DNA from: Bacteroidota bacterium
GTDB taxonomy: Bacteria; Bacteroidota; Bacteroidia; Bacteroidales; FEN-979
Length of the DNA stretch: 64,000 bases
Direction of reading: 5' to 3'
NCBI GenBank assembly: GCA_026391795.1
Contig: JAPLDI010000013.1
Span: forward strand, 1-64,000
A program made the translations under genes and the position numbers. A model generated the notes under the pieces. That model was given only the letters and a program-made list of their open reading frames with translations, ran no database searches and was not told the DNA's origin. Shown piece by piece: positions 36,064 to 47,186 of the stretch; position 1 is the first letter of the stretch, and each line of letters starts with the position of its first letter.

Positions 36064-39000
36064 TTAAGCGTCGAAGCTCACATTCAAACCCAGTCCGCGC
36101 AATTCATGGACCAGTACGTTGAATGATTCGGGGATACTCGAATTCGGCATATTGTCGCCTTTTACGATGGCTTCATACGCCTTTGCACGACCGTTCACAT
36201 CGTCGGATTTTACGGTCTGGATCTCAAGCAATACATTGGCTGCGCCGAATGCTTCAAGTGCCCAGACTTCCATCTCCCCGAAACGCTGTCCGCCGAACTG
36301 GGCTTTACCGCCGAGGGGCTGCTGCGTGATCAGGGAATAGGGACCGATTGAACGTGCATGCATCTTGTCATCCACCATATGATGAAGCTTCATCATATAG
36401 ATGTAACCTACTGTAGTGGGCTGGTCAAACCTGACCCCGCTCAATCCATCATACAGGTTGATCTTGCCGTTTCTCGGAAGTCCTGCCTGTGCAAGGTAAT
36501 CGTTGATTTCATCCAGCCTGGCGCCATCAAAAATGGGGGAGGTAAACCGTTTATCCAGTTTCTTCCCGGCCCAGCCCAGAATGGTTTCATAGATCTGTCC
36601 AAGGTTCATACGCGAAGGCACACCCAACGGGTTGAGCACCACATCCACCGGAGTTCCGTCTTCCAGGAAGGGCATGTCTTCTTCCCTTACGATCCTGGCA
36701 ACGATACCCTTATTTCCGTGACGGCCGGCCATCTTGTCGCCGACTTTCAGCTTCCGTTTCTTGGCAATATATACTTTTGCCATCTGTATAATGCCTGCAG
36801 GAAGGTCATCGCCAACCACCGAAACAAATTTCTTGCGGTTGAAAACGCCCAGCAGTTCCTTGAATTTTATGATATAATTGTTGATGAGGATCTTCACAAG
36901 GTCGTTCTTATCCTTGTCTGTTGTCCACTTATTTGGATTTACCGAAAGGTATTCGATCTCGGCAAGGTTCTTCTGCGTGAACTTGGTCCCTTTGGGAACG
37001 ATTTCGACCTTAAAGGTATTATAAACACCCTGCGAGATCTTTCCGTTCACCAGAACGATCAGCTTATCGACCAGCTTTGCCTTGAGCTTTTCAACTTCTT
37101 TCTGATGCTCATCTTCCATCTTCTTCAGGTCGTCTTTTTCCTTGGCTTTTGCCTTCCGGTCTTTGATTACACGTGAGAAGAGTTTCTTATCGATGACAAC
37201 ACCCTTCATCGAAGGAGGTGCTTTCAGGGATGCATCCTTGACGTCACCGGCTTTGTCCCCGAAGATGGCCCGTAAAAGTTTCTCTTCAGGGGTCGGATCA
37301 CTTTCGCCTTTGGGGGTGATCTTCCCGATCAGGATGTCGCCCTCATTAACTTCCGCACCGATGCGGATCAGTCCGTTTTCGTCGAGTTCTTTCGTTGCTT
37401 CCGCACTGACATTGGGAATGTCGTTCGTCAGTTCTTCAACACCGCGTTTGGTATCCCTTACTTCAAGGGTAAACTCTTCAATATGGATGGAGGTAAAGAT
37501 ATCTTCCTTGACAACTTTTTCAGAGATTACGATGGCATCTTCAAAGTTGTAGCCTTTCCAGGGCATGAAGGCAACCATCAGGTTCCTGCCAAGGGCAAGT
37601 TCGCCGTTCTTGGTTGCATATCCTTCACACAATACCTGTCCTTTGGTTACCTTGTCGCCTTTCCTGACGATCGGCCGGAGGTTGATACAGGTATTCTGGT
37701 TGGTACGCGAAAATTTAGTGAGCTGGTAGGTGCGGGTATCATCATCAAAACTGACGAGACGTTCTTTCTCATCCCGTTTATAACGGATGATGATCTCTTT
37801 GGCATCCACATGTTCAACCACCCCATCGCCTTCGGCATTGATGAGTACCCGTGAGTCGCGGGCAACCGAACTTTCAATACCGGTGCCTACCAGAGCTATC
37901 TCAGGGTTCAGCAAAGGAACAGCCTGGCGCATCATGTTTGATCCCATCAGCGCACGGTTGGCATCGTCATGTTCCAGGAACGGAATCAGTGATGCGGCAA
38001 TCGATGCAATCTGGTTAGGCGCAATGTCGATAAGGTCAACCTTCTCTTTTTCAATAATCGGATAATCGGCCAGGTAGCGGACTTTCACCTTCAGTTCAGA
38101 AAGGTCGCCGTCGTCCTCCATAGGAGTGCTTGCCTGTGCAATGATCTTCTTTTCTTCTTCCTCAGCGGTCAGGTAGATCGGAGCTTCCTTCAGCATCACC
38201 TTGCCTTCGATGACACGGTGGTAGGGTGTTTCGATAAAACCAAGCCGGTCGATCTTTGCATAGACGCAAAGTGAGGAGATAAGACCGATGTTCGGTCCTT
38301 CCGGGGTTTCAATGGTACAGAGCCGTCCGTAATGGGTATAGTGAACGTCACGCACCTCGAAACCGGCTCTTTCACGCGACAGACCACCGGGGCCCAGGGC
38401 AGAGATCCTTCGTTTGTGGGTCAGTTCCGCAAGCGGGTTCGTCTGATCCATGAACTGGGAGAGCTGGTTCGTTCCGAAGAACGTGTTGATTACCGAAGAT
38501 AATGTCTTTGCATTGATCAGGTCCATCGGGGTGAACACCTCGTTGTCCCTTACATTCATCCTTTCCCTGATGGTACGTGCCATCCTGGAAAGACCCACTC
38601 CGAACTGGTTATAGAGCTGTTCTCCTACTGTCCTTACGCGGCGGTTGCTGAGGTGGTCGATATCGTCGACATCCGCTTTGGAGTTTACCAGTTCAATCAG
38701 GTATTTTATAATGGAGATGATATCTTCTTTTGTAAGTACCCGGGTCTCGATGGGAATTTCGAGATTCAGTTTCCGGTTGATCCGGTACCTTCCCACATCG
38801 CCCAGATCGTACCGTTTATCGGAGAAAAACAATTTCTCGATAATGCCGCGGGCCGTTTCCTCATCCGGAGGTTCGGCGTTGCGAAGCTGACGGTATATGT
38901 ATTCAACAGCTTCTTTTTCCGAGTTGGCTGTATCTTTCTGAAGTGTATTAAAGATGATGGAATAGTCAATAGCCTGCGACTCCTCCCTGTGTACCAGGAT

Positions 39001-39873
39001 GGTCTTGATCCCTGCATCAATGATCAGGTCGATGTGGGCATCTTCAAGAACAGTCTCCCGTTCAATGATGACCTCGGTACGTTCGATGCTGACAACTTCT
39101 CCGGTATCTTCATCCACGAAATCCTCGATCCAGGAACGAACGACGCGGGCGGCCAGTTTTGATCCCAGCAGTCGTTTCAGGGCGGCTTTGCTCACCTTTA
39201 CCTCCTGTGCCAGTCCGAAGATCTCGAGAATATCTTTATCGGTTTCATATCCGATGGCTCTCAGCAAGGTAGTGACGGGTAATTTTTTCTTCCTGTCGAT
39301 GTAGGCGTACATCACGTTGTTGATATCCGTCGTGAACTCGATCCAGGATCCTTTAAAAGGAATGATACGGGCAGAATAGAGCTGAACACCGTTTGCATGG
39401 AAGCTGGTACTGAAGAAGACACCGGGTGAACGGTGCAGCTGCGACACGACTACCCGCTCTGCTCCGTTGATGCAGAAGGTACCGCGCGGGGTCATATAGG
39501 GGATCATACCAAGATAGACATCCTGGATGATGGTCTCAAAATCTTCATGTTCGGGATCCGTGCAGTACAGTTTGAGTTTGGCTTTCAGCGGCACGCTGTA
39601 AGTCAGTCCGCGCTCAATGCATTCTTCGATGCTGTATCGTGGCGGGTCAATGAAATAATCCAGAAATTCCAGTACAAAGTTGTTCCGGGCATCCGAGATG
39701 GGGAAATTTTCCGCGAAGACTTTGTAAAGACCTTCATTGATACGATTCTCAGGGTTGGTCTCCAGCTGAAAAAAGTCTTTGAAAGACTTTATCTGAATAT
39801 CAAGAAAATCCGGGTACTCGTATTGGATCTTTGTGGAAGCGAAACTGATCCTTTCGATTTTGTTTGAAGCCAA
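36064..39873 (-). CDS. rpoB: RNA polymerase beta subunit
   Basis: The 1269-residue beta subunit. The fork region holds [18 protein letters not shown] and [21 protein letters not shown], the rifampicin-pocket and active-site segment, and [15 protein letters not shown] lies near the C-terminus. Full length, no frameshift. In the rif region the conserved GGLSRERA and HYGR are wild-type-like. It is preceded by an intergenic hairpin after rplL and followed by rpoC. Confidence 0.97.
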   Translation of the reverse strand: MASNKIERISFASTKIQYEYPDFLDIQIKSFKDFFQLETNPENRINEGLYKVFAENFPISDARNNFVLEFLDYFIDPPRYSIEECIERGLTYSVPLKAKLKLYCTDPEHEDFETIIQDVYLGMIPYMTPRGTFCINGAERVVVSQLHRSPGVFFSTSFHANGVQLYSARIIPFKGSWIEFTTDINNVMYAYIDRKKKLPVTTLLRAIGYETDKDILEIFGLAQEVKVSKAALKRLLGSKLAARVVRSWIEDFVDEDTGEVVSIERTEVIIERETVLEDAHIDLIIDAGIKTILVHREESQAIDYSIIFNTLQKDTANSEKEAVEYIYRQLRNAEPPDEETARGIIEKLFFSDKRYDLGDVGRYRINRKLNLEIPIETRVLTKEDIISIIKYLIELVNSKADVDDIDHLSNRRVRTVGEQLYNQFGVGLSRMARTIRERMNVRDNEVFTPMDLINAKTLSSVINTFFGTNQLSQFMDQTNPLAELTHKRRISALGPGGLSRERAGFEVRDVHYTHYGRLCTIETPEGPNIGLISSLCVYAKIDRLGFIETPYHRVIEGKVMLKEAPIYLTAEEEEKKIIAQASTPMEDDGDLSELKVKVRYLADYPIIEKEKVDLIDIAPNQIASIAASLIPFLEHDDANRALMGSNMMRQAVPLLNPEIALVGTGIESSVARDSRVLINAEGDGVVEHVDAKEIIIRYKRDEKERLVSFDDDTRTYQLTKFSRTNQNTCINLRPIVRKGDKVTKGQVLCEGYATKNGELALGRNLMVAFMPWKGYNFEDAIVISEKVVKEDIFTSIHIEEFTLEVRDTKRGVEELTNDIPNVSAEATKELDENGLIRIGAEVNEGDILIGKITPKGESDPTPEEKLLRAIFGDKAGDVKDASLKAPPSMKGVVIDKKLFSRVIKDRKAKAKEKDDLKKMEDEHQKEVEKLKAKLVDKLIVLVNGKISQGVYNTFKVEIVPKGTKFTQKNLAEIEYLSVNPNKWTTDKDKNDLVKILINNYIIKFKELLGVFNRKKFVSVVGDDLPAGIIQMAKVYIAKKRKLKVGDKMAGRHGNKGIVARIVREEDMPFLEDGTPVDVVLNPLGVPSRMNLGQIYETILGWAGKKLDKRFTSPIFDGARLDEINDYLAQAGLPRNGKINLYDGLSGVRFDQPTTVGYIYMMKLHHMVDDKMHARSIGPYSLITQQPLGGKAQFGGQRFGEMEVWALEAFGAANVLLEIQTVKSDDVNGRAKAYEAIVKGDNMPNSSIPESFNVLVHELRGLGLNVSFDA

Positions 39874-39994
39874 GGTCTTTATGTTTTACGTTCCGCCGGG
39901 TGCAGAACACTGGTTAGATTTTTATGCGTACAAACGCGTAGGACCGCCCATCAAACGCGGGTTTCCGCGTCAAGGTAAATATTGACAATACGAC

Positions 39995-40024
39995 GTAGAC
40001 CTCTTCAATTCCGAAGAGATCTAC
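39995..40024 (-). terminator. Stem-loop between rplL and rpoB (attenuator-like)
   Basis: GTAGA-c-CTCTTC and GAAGAG-a-TCTAC form an 11-bp stem with one mismatch and a 6-nt loop in the 182-bp rplL-rpoB gap. No U-tract follows. In E. coli a partial terminator in the same gap lowers polymerase expression relative to L10/L12; a similar role here is inference. Confidence 0.5.
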
Positions 40025-40055
40025 ATCCTAATGCCAGGGTAAGAAAAAAACTTCC

Positions 40056-40430
40056 TTACTTAATTTCAACCTCTGCACCTGCTTCCTGTAACTGTTTTTG
40101 TAAAGCCGTAGCTTCGTCTTTGCTGACGCCTTCTTTCACTGCTTTGGGAGCTGCATCAACGAGTTCCTTGGCTTCTTTCAATCCCAGACTTGTAAGTTCC
40201 TTCACCAGTTTCACAACTGCAAGTTTAGCCTGTCCGGCTGATTTCAGGATCACATCGAAGGTGCTCTTTTCTTCAACAACTTCAGCGGCGGCGGCGGGAC
40301 CGGCTGCAACAGCTACTGCGGCAGCTGCGGGTTCGATACCATATTCATCTTTTAAGATCTTAGCCAGTTCGTTTACTTCTTTTACCGTTAAATTCACTAA
40401 CTGTTCTGCGTAAGCTTTTAAATCTGCCAT
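40056..40430 (-). CDS. rplL: 50S ribosomal protein L7/L12
   Basis: The 124-residue acidic stalk protein that recruits translation factors. It has the N-terminal dimerisation helices ([16 protein letters not shown]), an Ala/Val-rich hinge (about 35-50), and the C-terminal domain with [17 protein letters not shown] and [19 protein letters not shown], the factor-binding helix. Intact. Between rplJ and rpoB, as expected. Confidence 0.97.
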   Translation of the reverse strand: MADLKAYAEQLVNLTVKEVNELAKILKDEYGIEPAAAAVAVAAGPAAAAEVVEEKSTFDVILKSAGQAKLAVVKLVKELTSLGLKEAKELVDAAPKAVKEGVSKDEATALQKQLQEAGAEVEIK

Positions 40431-40526
40431 TTTTACTTCTGTTTTAATATGATTACTACTTATTCTCTGTTTTTACTATTCCGATGGCCTCCCGGCCATG
40501 TTTGTTTTACCTTTCCGTCAATCCGG

Positions 40527-41048
40527 TTATTCCGGCTTTTCGGATAAAGTTTTTACGAGACCTGAAAGCGTGTTGCTTCCCGATTGCAAGCCAGACATGA
40601 CTTTTTGCAACGGGGATTGCAACATTCCAATGACAACTCCGATCATCTCTTCTTTCGATTTGATGTTGACCAGGGCATCCAGCTGGTCCTCGCCCAGGTA
40701 AATGGATTCCTGTACGTAAGCGGCTTTCAGGATAGGTTTTGGTGCGGTTCTCCGGAATTCACGGATCAGTTTTGCGGGGTCATTTGCGACCTCGGAAAAC
40801 AAAATTGATGTGGAACCCTTCAGAATGTCGAAAAGCGGTTCAAAATCTTTCCCCGACTTTTCCATTGCCTTCCTTAACAGTGTATTCTTCACCATCTCCA
40901 GTTGGATGTTTTTCTTGAAACAGGTCCTTCTGAGTCGTGATGTGGTATCTGAATTCAGGTCAGATATATCTGCAAGGTAGAAGTTATTTGTTTGATTCAA
41001 CTTCTCGGCAAGAGCATCAATAAACTGTGTTTTTTCGTCTTTTTTCAT
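40527..41048 (-). CDS. rplJ: 50S ribosomal protein L10
   Basis: L10 anchors the L12 dimers to 23S rRNA. Start at ATG 41048 (MKKDEKTQFIDALAEKL, 173 residues); a TTG two codons upstream is unlikely. The N-terminal rRNA-binding domain contains NSDTTSRLRR and KNTLLRKAMEKSG; the C-terminal helix (about 130-170) binds L12. The gap to rplA is only 29 bp, so a classical long L10 autoregulatory leader is not present directly before it. Confidence 0.96.
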   Translation of the reverse strand: MKKDEKTQFIDALAEKLNQTNNFYLADISDLNSDTTSRLRRTCFKKNIQLEMVKNTLLRKAMEKSGKDFEPLFDILKGSTSILFSEVANDPAKLIREFRRTAPKPILKAAYVQESIYLGEDQLDALVNIKSKEEMIGVVIGMLQSPLQKVMSGLQSGSNTLSGLVKTLSEKPE

Positions 41049-41077
41049 AATCAAGCTCTCTCAAATGTTCATAAAAA

Positions 41078-41773
41078 TCAGGCTGTAACCGATTTAGGTT
41101 CCACCTGTACGCCGGGGCTCATGGTACTCGACAAGTAAATACTTTTGATGTAGGTACCCTTTGCTGACGACGGTTTAAGTTTGATCACGGTTTGCAGGAG
41201 TTCTTTTGCATTTTCAACAATCTTTTCTTTATCGAAAGATGCCTTTGCAACCGATGCATGAATGATACCAAACTTATCAACCTTAAAATCGATCTTCCCG
41301 CCTTTTACTTCCTGTACTGCTTTGCCGACCTCCATGGTTACGGTTCCGGTTTTGGGATTGGGCATCAGGCCCCTGGGGCCCAGAATTTTTCCCAAAGCAC
41401 CAACTTTTGCCATAACACTGGGCATTGTGATGATCACATCCACATCTGTCCATCCGCCCTTGATCTTCTCAATGTATTCGTCGAGACCGCAAAAGTCAGC
41501 ACCTGCCTGTTTGGCTTCGTCTTCTTTATCCGGTGTACAGAGTACAAGAACACGTACCGTTTTCCCGGTACCATGGGGCAGAGTAACGATTCCCCTTACC
41601 ATCTGGTTCGCCTTGCGGGGGTCGACCCCGAGACGGACATCCACATCGACGGAAGAATCAAACTTTGTATTGGTGATCTCCTTCACGATTCCTGCAGCAT
41701 CTGACAAGGAATAAACAGCGTTTTTATCGAACTTTGTATAAGCCTCTTTCTGTTTTTTTGTCAACTTGGCCAT
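41078..41773 (-). CDS. rplA: 50S ribosomal protein L1
   Basis: The 231-residue L1 protein, binding the 23S stalk region and, in many bacteria, repressing its own operon. Motifs: [20 protein letters not shown] (about 39-58), [12 protein letters not shown], and [15 protein letters not shown] (about 132-146). Full length. 51 bp after rplK. Confidence 0.97.
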   Translation of the reverse strand: MAKLTKKQKEAYTKFDKNAVYSLSDAAGIVKEITNTKFDSSVDVDVRLGVDPRKANQMVRGIVTLPHGTGKTVRVLVLCTPDKEDEAKQAGADFCGLDEYIEKIKGGWTDVDVIITMPSVMAKVGALGKILGPRGLMPNPKTGTVTMEVGKAVQEVKGGKIDFKVDKFGIIHASVAKASFDKEKIVENAKELLQTVIKLKPSSAKGTYIKSIYLSSTMSPGVQVEPKSVTA

Positions 41774-41824
41774 TTCACTCGTTTTATAAGATTTGTACTA
41801 ACAGCTTAAGAATCCCATTAAATA

Positions 41825-42268
41825 TCAGTTGGCAAACGGAGCATTTCCGCTGACCGTGATACCCATGCTGCGGGCGGTTCCTGCAACCATTTTCATGGCT
41901 GATTCAACCGTGAATGCATTGAGATCGGCCATCTTGTCTTCAGCTATCTTCTGTATCTGATCCCAGGTAACTGCACCGATTTTGTTCCGGTTAGGTTCCG
42001 GGGAACCCTTCTGCAATTTTGTAGCTTCCAAAAGTTGAACGGCAACAGGAGGGGTTTTGATGATGAAATCAAACGATTTATCCTTATATACAGTGATAAT
42101 CACAGGGATTACTTTCCCTGCTTTGTCCTGTGTACGGGCATTAAACTGCTTGCAAAACTCCATGATATTCACTCCCTTTGCGCCCAATGCGGGTCCAACG
42201 GGGGGTGAAGGATTGGCACTGCCTCCCTTGATCTGCAACTTGATAATTCCACTAACTTCTTTTGCCAT
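41825..42268 (-). CDS. rplK: 50S ribosomal protein L11
   Basis: The 147-residue L11 protein, part of the GTPase-associated centre and required for the stringent response. The N-terminal [20 protein letters not shown] (about 19-38) is diagnostic. The C-terminal domain contains [10 protein letters not shown]. Intact. It is followed by rplA and preceded by nusG. Confidence 0.97.
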   Translation of the reverse strand: MAKEVSGIIKLQIKGGSANPSPPVGPALGAKGVNIMEFCKQFNARTQDKAGKVIPVIITVYKDKSFDFIIKTPPVAVQLLEATKLQKGSPEPNRNKIGAVTWDQIQKIAEDKMADLNAFTVESAMKMVAGTARSMGITVSGNAPFAN

Positions 42269-42317
42269 TGTGTAATAAATTAAACGTTTTTAATGCGATT
42301 TCCGATACCGGAACCGT

Positions 42318-42860
42318 CTACTCTTTCTGGACTTGCATGAAGCTTAACTCCAGCGGTGTTTTCCTTCCGAAGATCTTAACCATGACCTTCAGCTTTTTCT
42401 TTTCTTCATTGATCTCTTCGATCACCCCGCTGAAACTGTTAAAGGGCCCGTCGATGACTGTAACAGTTTCACCAACGATGAAGGGTATGTTCATCTCTTC
42501 GCCCTGCTCGGCCAGTTCATCAAATTTTCCCAGAATGCGCTTTACTTCTGCAGGTCGTAAAGGATGCGGTTCCCCCTTGGCACCAAGAAAACCCAATACC
42601 CCGGGAACATTCTTGATAACATGAGCGACCTCCCCAACCAGAACAGCTTCAATCAGCACATATCCCGGAAAATAATTCCGTTCCTTGCTGACCTTCTTCC
42701 CGTTCCGGATCAGGTAGACCTTTTCAGTAGGGATCAGTACCTGAGAAATATAGTCCTGCAGATGCTGGATAGATATTTCACTCTCCAGGTACTGTTTGAC
42801 TTTCTTCTCATTCCCACTGATGGCCCTAATGACGTACCACTTCTTAACCTGCTCGCTCAT
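42318..42860 (-). CDS. nusG: Transcription termination/antitermination protein NusG
   Basis: A 180-residue NusG. The N-terminal NGN domain is [33 protein letters not shown] (about 62-74) is the conserved core; the C-terminal KOW motif is [22 protein letters not shown] (about 128-149). It couples RNA polymerase to Rho or ribosomes. It follows secE in the order typical of Bacteroidota. Confidence 0.96.
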   Translation of the reverse strand: MSEQVKKWYVIRAISGNEKKVKQYLESEISIQHLQDYISQVLIPTEKVYLIRNGKKVSKERNYFPGYVLIEAVLVGEVAHVIKNVPGVLGFLGAKGEPHPLRPAEVKRILGKFDELAEQGEEMNIPFIVGETVTVIDGPFNSFSGVIEEINEEKKKLKVMVKIFGRKTPLELSFMQVQKE

Positions 42861-42921
42861 TTCGTGAAAATTGATTCATTAAAACGATCCGATAGAATAC
42901 TAGATAAATCACCCGGATGCA

Positions 42922-43119
42922 TCAGAACAATTTGTAAAATTGAATAAGGATATTGCGGAATGCCTCATCCATCAGGAACACCACAAACGCGATGATCAGG
43001 GAAGCAATGGACACGACAATTGCACTACCTTGCAGTTCACTCCAGGTGGGCCAGGAAACTTTATGCATGAGTTCATCATAACTTTCCCTGAAATACGCGG
43101 TGACTTTTGAATTTGCCAT
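42922..43119 (-). CDS. secE: Preprotein translocase subunit SecE
   Basis: A 65-residue single-span SecE of the short type. YFRESYDELMHKVSWPTWSEL (about 9-29) is the conserved cytoplasmic amphipathic segment (KVSWPTW), followed by one transmembrane helix (SAIVVSIASLIIAFVVFL). It stabilises SecY in the Sec translocon. It follows tRNA-Trp by 15 bp. Confidence 0.94.
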   Translation of the reverse strand: MANSKVTAYFRESYDELMHKVSWPTWSELQGSAIVVSIASLIIAFVVFLMDEAFRNILIQFYKLF

Positions 43120-43134
43120 CTATCTACTATTTTG

Positions 43135-43207
43135 CACGGGTGGTAGGAATCGAACCCACAGCCTACGGTTTTGGAGACCGCCACTCTACCAGTTGAGCTA
43201 CACCCGT
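43135..43207 (-). tRNA. trnW: tRNA-Trp (CCA)
   Basis: The minus strand folds as a cloverleaf: acceptor ACGGGTG/CACCCGT, U8-A9, D arm GCTC...GAGT, anticodon loop CTCCAAA with CCA, T loop TTCGATT. The discriminator is G and no CCA tail is encoded. It lies between tuf and secE, the usual Bacteroidota position. Confidence 0.95.
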
Positions 43208-43220
43208 GTACAATTAAACT

Positions 43221-44408
43221 TTATTCCAGTATTTCTGTAACCTGTCCGGCGCCAACTGTACGGCCCCCTTCGCGGATAGCAAAACGCAATCCCAGGTTCA
43301 TTGCGATTTCGGAAATTAACTGTACCTCGATGGTAAGGTTATCTCCCGGCATACACATTTCAACACCATCGGGGAGAATGATCTCACCGGTCACGTCAGT
43401 AGTACGGAAATAGAACTGCGGACGGTATTTGTTGTGGAACGGAGTATGACGACCGCCTTCCTGAGTCTTCAGGATATAGACGCTGGCCTTAAAATGTTTG
43501 TGAGGAGTGATGGAACCGGGTTTTGCAATAACCATACCGCGGCGGATCTCATCCTTATCGATACCACGAAGCAATAAACCTGCATTGTCGCCGGCTTCTC
43601 CACGGTCAAGGATCTTCCTGAACATTTCAACACCGGTTACAACCGACTTCAGCTTTTCTGCACCCATGCCGATGATGTCGACGGGATCACCGCTATTGAT
43701 GACACCTGTTTCAATCCTTCCGGTGGCAACTGTACCACGACCGGTGATGGAGAACACGTCTTCTACCGGCATCAGGAAAGCCTTGTCCACATCGCGGGTA
43801 GGCAGCGGAATATAGGAGTCAACAGCATCCATGAGTTCCATGATCTTCTCAACCCACTGGGGTTCCTTGTTCAATCCGCCCAATGCAGAACCGCGGATAA
43901 CCGGGGTGGTATTTCCGTCGAAACCGTAGAAGGTCAGGAGCTCCCTGATCTCGATCTCAACGAGGTCAAGCAATTCAGGATCATCCACACTGTCGCATTT
44001 GTTCATAAAAACAACGATCTTGGGAACACCAACCTGGCGTGCAAGAAGGATATGTTCGCGGGTCTGCGGCATAGGGCCATCCGTTGCGGCAACAACAACA
44101 ATCGCACCGTCCATCTGGGCAGCACCTGTAACCATGTTCTTGATGTAGTCGGCATGACCGGGACAGTCAACATGCGCATAATGCCTTTTCTCGGTTTCAT
44201 ACTCGATGTGCGCGGTGTTGATCGTTATACCTCTCGCCTTTTCCTCGGGAGCATTGTCAATTTGGTCAAATGACTTAAAGGTTGCCAACCCTTTATCCTG
44301 GAGGACAAGCGTAATAGCAGCCGTTAAAGTGGTTTTCCCGTGGTCGATGTGACCAATGGTTCCAACGTTTACGTGCGGTTTGGAACGATTGAATTTTTCT
44401 TTTGCCAT
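43221..44408 (-). CDS. tuf: Elongation factor Tu
   Basis: A 395-residue EF-Tu that carries aminoacyl-tRNA to the ribosome. G1 GHIDHGKTT (19-27), the switch-I region EEKARGITI (G2), G3 [20 protein letters not shown] and G4 NKCD (about 136-139) are intact; domains II and III follow with [10 protein letters not shown] and [14 protein letters not shown] at the end. It is preceded by tRNA-Thr(GGU) on minus, as in the E. coli thrU-tyrU-glyT-thrT-tufB order. Confidence 0.98.
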   Translation of the reverse strand: MAKEKFNRSKPHVNVGTIGHIDHGKTTLTAAITLVLQDKGLATFKSFDQIDNAPEEKARGITINTAHIEYETEKRHYAHVDCPGHADYIKNMVTGAAQMDGAIVVVAATDGPMPQTREHILLARQVGVPKIVVFMNKCDSVDDPELLDLVEIEIRELLTFYGFDGNTTPVIRGSALGGLNKEPQWVEKIMELMDAVDSYIPLPTRDVDKAFLMPVEDVFSITGRGTVATGRIETGVINSGDPVDIIGMGAEKLKSVVTGVEMFRKILDRGEAGDNAGLLLRGIDKDEIRRGMVIAKPGSITPHKHFKASVYILKTQEGGRHTPFHNKYRPQFYFRTTDVTGEIILPDGVEMCMPGDNLTIEVQLISEIAMNLGLRFAIREGGRTVGAGQVTEILE

Positions 44409-44456
44409 ATAGAATCAAGTTTAATTACAGTTTATTTGTTTTGTTAATACTGGTTG

Positions 44457-44528
<72 letters not shown>

Positions 44529-44629
44529 GGATATTCAGGTGCGAAGTGTGAAGTGCGAAGTGTGAATTCAAGTCTTAAGTGTTAAGTATCATTTTTATTC
44601 CTATTGCCTATTGGCTAACGCCTGAATAG

Positions 44630-44737
44630 AGCGGAAGACGGGGCTCGAACCCGCCACCTGAAGCTTGGAAGGCTTCCGCTCTACCAAATGAGCTCAGATT
44701 TACAGTCTGCCCCATTTGACCGCTCTGGAATCTCCCC
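44630..44737 (-). pseudogene. tRNA-Tyr / tRNA-Gly chimera
   Basis: The minus strand begins as a tRNA-Tyr: acceptor strand GGGGAGA, type II D region CCAGAGCGGTCAAATGGGG, and anticodon arm GCAGA-CTGTAAA-TCTG with GUA. It then continues at the junction near 44695 as a tRNA-Gly from its D arm: AGCTC...GGTAGAGC, anticodon arm GAAGC-CTTCCAA-GCTTC with UCC, T loop TTCGAGC, and 3' acceptor strand CTTCCGC with U. The Tyr variable arm, T arm and 3' acceptor, and the Gly 5' acceptor strand, are missing. Both tRNAs are therefore broken as read. A deletion across the tyrU-glyT spacer, in the genome or in the assembly, explains it. Confidence 0.75.
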
Positions 44738-44823
44738 GGGTATGTGTGGGTTTGAGTTTGTGTGTGTGTGGTAAACTATTTCAATGAACGTTATTTTGGA
44801 CTTCGGGCTTCCCCTCTTTCCTG

Positions 44824-44896
44824 AGCCGATGGACGGGATCGAACCGCCGACAAGCTGATTACAAATCAGCTGCTCTACCAGCTGAGCTACATCGGC
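44824..44896 (-). tRNA. trnT: tRNA-Thr (UGU)
   Basis: Minus-strand cloverleaf: acceptor GCCGATG/CATCGGC, D arm GCTC...GAGC, anticodon stem CTGAT/ATCAG with loop TTGTAAT giving UGU, T loop TTCGATC. Discriminator U. It is the first tRNA of the cluster leading to tuf. Confidence 0.93.
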
Positions 44897-45533
44897 ATCT
44901 GTTTGCTTAAAACCGATGCACTCTCTACTTCTCCCGTTGTTTTATTTCAAAGAATTACCCCCCGGGCAGAAAAACATTGGTACTTTAAGATCGAAAAGAA
45001 AAATACAACCTCCTGTACACCATCCCTTTGCTGACTGACAATCATAAAAAAAGCAGCCCTTTTACAAAAAGGACTGCAAAAGTAGGAACTTTTAAAATAA
45101 TATCAAAGACTTTTTTTAAGATTTCCGGGAAGAAAAGGGCAATTTATTAACAAATAGTATGCCGCAAATTTATCCGTGATTTATGTATCAGACACCAGGT
45201 GACTGAAAATCATGGAGTAAACAAAATTTCCTGACACTAATCTCTCTGCGGACAACTGTCAGGCGAAGATAATCAATTTTCCGTAAAAAAAGAGAATATC
45301 ACTTCTGGATCAGTCGGAATTCTAAAATAAAATTAATAAAAATTGGGCTCCGTTTATTTCCAAACGATAGAAATCTTTTTTTATATTTGTACCGCTGTAC
45401 AGAAGATTTTAACACTGTTTCGGGTGCCAGAGAAAGAAGGAGAGGATTCTATTTCATGCTCAATAAAGGTGAATACAAGAATTCCGGATCAGTTTACTGT
45501 TTTATCCACTGAAACCACTAATATGTTGCCTCC
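44897..45533. other. Non-coding stretch between the tRNA cluster and the BNR-repeat gene
   Basis: No convincing gene. GCAGCCCTTTT (45053-45063) and AAAAGGACTGC (45067-45077) form a hairpin with one mismatch, of uncertain role. AT-rich DNA follows. A plus-strand promoter-like element lies at 45382. The tRNA-tuf operon promoter must be near 44900-45000, but I see no clear consensus. Confidence 0.4.
45382..45389 (+). promoter_or_regulatory. -7 element for the BNR-repeat gene
   Basis: TATATTTG matches TAnnTTTG. It lies about 145 bp before the ATG at 45534, which would give a long 5' leader; no exact TTG stands at the -33 position. Confidence 0.35.
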
Positions 45534-47129
45534 ATGGTAAAAAAAATACTACCTTTTCTGTTCTTCACGATGATCTGTTTTCAAGCCATGGCCCAGTCAC
45601 GGTTTCCGATTGTCCTGGTTAACAGCGGATCAGGACAAATGTACAATGAACCATCTATTTGCATCAACCCTAAAAACACCAACCAGATGGTTGCGGGATC
45701 CGTTATTAATAACTATTACTATTCAAGCGACGAAGGAGTTACCTGGAACGGGGGAGTTTTATCAAGTTCCTATGGAGTATGGGGCGACCCCGCCATCACC
45801 GTCGACACCAACGGCAATTATTATTATATACACCTGTCCTACGGCAGTGGCAGCGGATGGTGGATCGACCGGATTGTCTGCCAGAAATCGACCAATGGAG
45901 GAAGTTCCTGGAACGACGGAAGCTACATGGGATTTAATCCCCCTCTCCATCAGCAGGATAAAGCATGGCCGGTCGTGGACCGTAGGAATAACAACATCTA
46001 TGTTACCTGGACGCAGTTTGATCAGTATGGCACCTCAAATCCTGCAGACAGTTCCATTATTCTTTTCTCAAAGTCAACAGATGGTGCAACCTCATGGAGC
46101 GCGCCGAAACGGATAAGCAGGCGTGCCGGTGACTGTGTTGACGGGAGCAATACGGTTGAAGGGGCCGTACCGGCGGTCGGACCTGCCGGGCAGATCTACG
46201 TGACCTGGGCAGGGCCTCTTGGACTGATGTTCAATCGCTCGCTGGACCAGGGAACCACCTGGGTCGATTCCAACATCTTCGTCAGCAATATGCCCGGCGG
46301 ATGGAATATTTCCATTTCAGGGATCGACAGGAGCAACGGAATGCCGGTGACCTGCTGCGACCTGAGTAATGGGCCCTACCGCGGAAATGTTTATGTCAAC
46401 TGGGCTGATATCAGGAACGGATCTACCGATTGCGACATCTTTTTTACACGGTCAACCGATGGAGGGAGTCACTGGAGCGCTCCGAAACGGGTGAATGATG
46501 ACTCCCCCGGCAAACAGCAGTTCTTTACCTGGATGACTGTGGATAATAAAACGGGGTATATTTATGTTATCTTTTATGACAGGAGACTACACAGCGGTGA
46601 TTCGACCGATGTCTACCTGGCAGTTTCAAGAGACGCCGGATTGAACTTCGAGAACATCCGGCTTAGCGCAAATGCTTTCCTTCCCACCAGTGGTGAGTTT
46701 TTCGGAGATTACACCAATATCAGCGCCTACAATAATATCGTCCGGCCCATCTGGGAAGAATTGTCAGACGGTCATACCAAAAAGATCTTTACTGCCCTGA
46801 TCGATTCAGTCTATGCCTCAACAATAACCTGGGTTGGAGGAAAATCGACAGACTGGAACAATCCCTGGAACTGGTCTCCCTGGTCAGTGCCGACAGCAAC
46901 TCAGAATGTGATAATTCCCCAGGTCGGGTCCGGAAAAGTTTATCCCGCTGTCAATGTAAACGGACTTACCTGCAAGAACCTGACAATAAACACAAATGCT
47001 TCAGTAACTTTACCCGCATCAAGGACCTTTGACATCAAAGGGAACCTTACCATACGAAACGGCGGATCAATGATAAACAACGGATCTGTAACCATCCGGG
47101 GAATTCTTGTCAATGAGAATATTCCATAA
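45534..47129 (+). CDS. Exported BNR/sialidase-like repeat protein
   Basis: A 531-residue protein with a signal peptide (ending MAQ, about residue 21). Residues 25-430 form a beta-propeller with Asp-box-like repeats such as SSDEGVTWNGG, STNGGSSWND, STDGATSWSAP and STDGGSHWSAP (SxDxGxxW type), as in sialidases and related exo-glycosidases or sorting-pathway proteins. Catalytic sialidase Arg triad residues were not identified, so enzymatic activity is uncertain. The last about 95 residues, ITWVGGKSTDWNNPWNWS onward, are a beta-helix-like module shared by Bacteroidota surface proteins. No T9SS tail. Confidence 0.72.
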   Translation: MVKKILPFLFFTMICFQAMAQSRFPIVLVNSGSGQMYNEPSICINPKNTNQMVAGSVINNYYYSSDEGVTWNGGVLSSSYGVWGDPAITVDTNGNYYYIHLSYGSGSGWWIDRIVCQKSTNGGSSWNDGSYMGFNPPLHQQDKAWPVVDRRNNNIYVTWTQFDQYGTSNPADSSIILFSKSTDGATSWSAPKRISRRAGDCVDGSNTVEGAVPAVGPAGQIYVTWAGPLGLMFNRSLDQGTTWVDSNIFVSNMPGGWNISISGIDRSNGMPVTCCDLSNGPYRGNVYVNWADIRNGSTDCDIFFTRSTDGGSHWSAPKRVNDDSPGKQQFFTWMTVDNKTGYIYVIFYDRRLHSGDSTDVYLAVSRDAGLNFENIRLSANAFLPTSGEFFGDYTNISAYNNIVRPIWEELSDGHTKKIFTALIDSVYASTITWVGGKSTDWNNPWNWSPWSVPTATQNVIIPQVGSGKVYPAVNVNGLTCKNLTINTNASVTLPASRTFDIKGNLTIRNGGSMINNGSVTIRGILVNENIP

Positions 47130-47186
47130 GGGTGCACTGACAGCAAAAAAGAACGGATTTCAACTAATTTATAACGCGGGTTTATT

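Noticed and set aside
45343-45540. 65-codon frame before the BNR-repeat gene
   Set aside because: No signal peptide or family resemblance; it overlaps the real start and the predicted leader.
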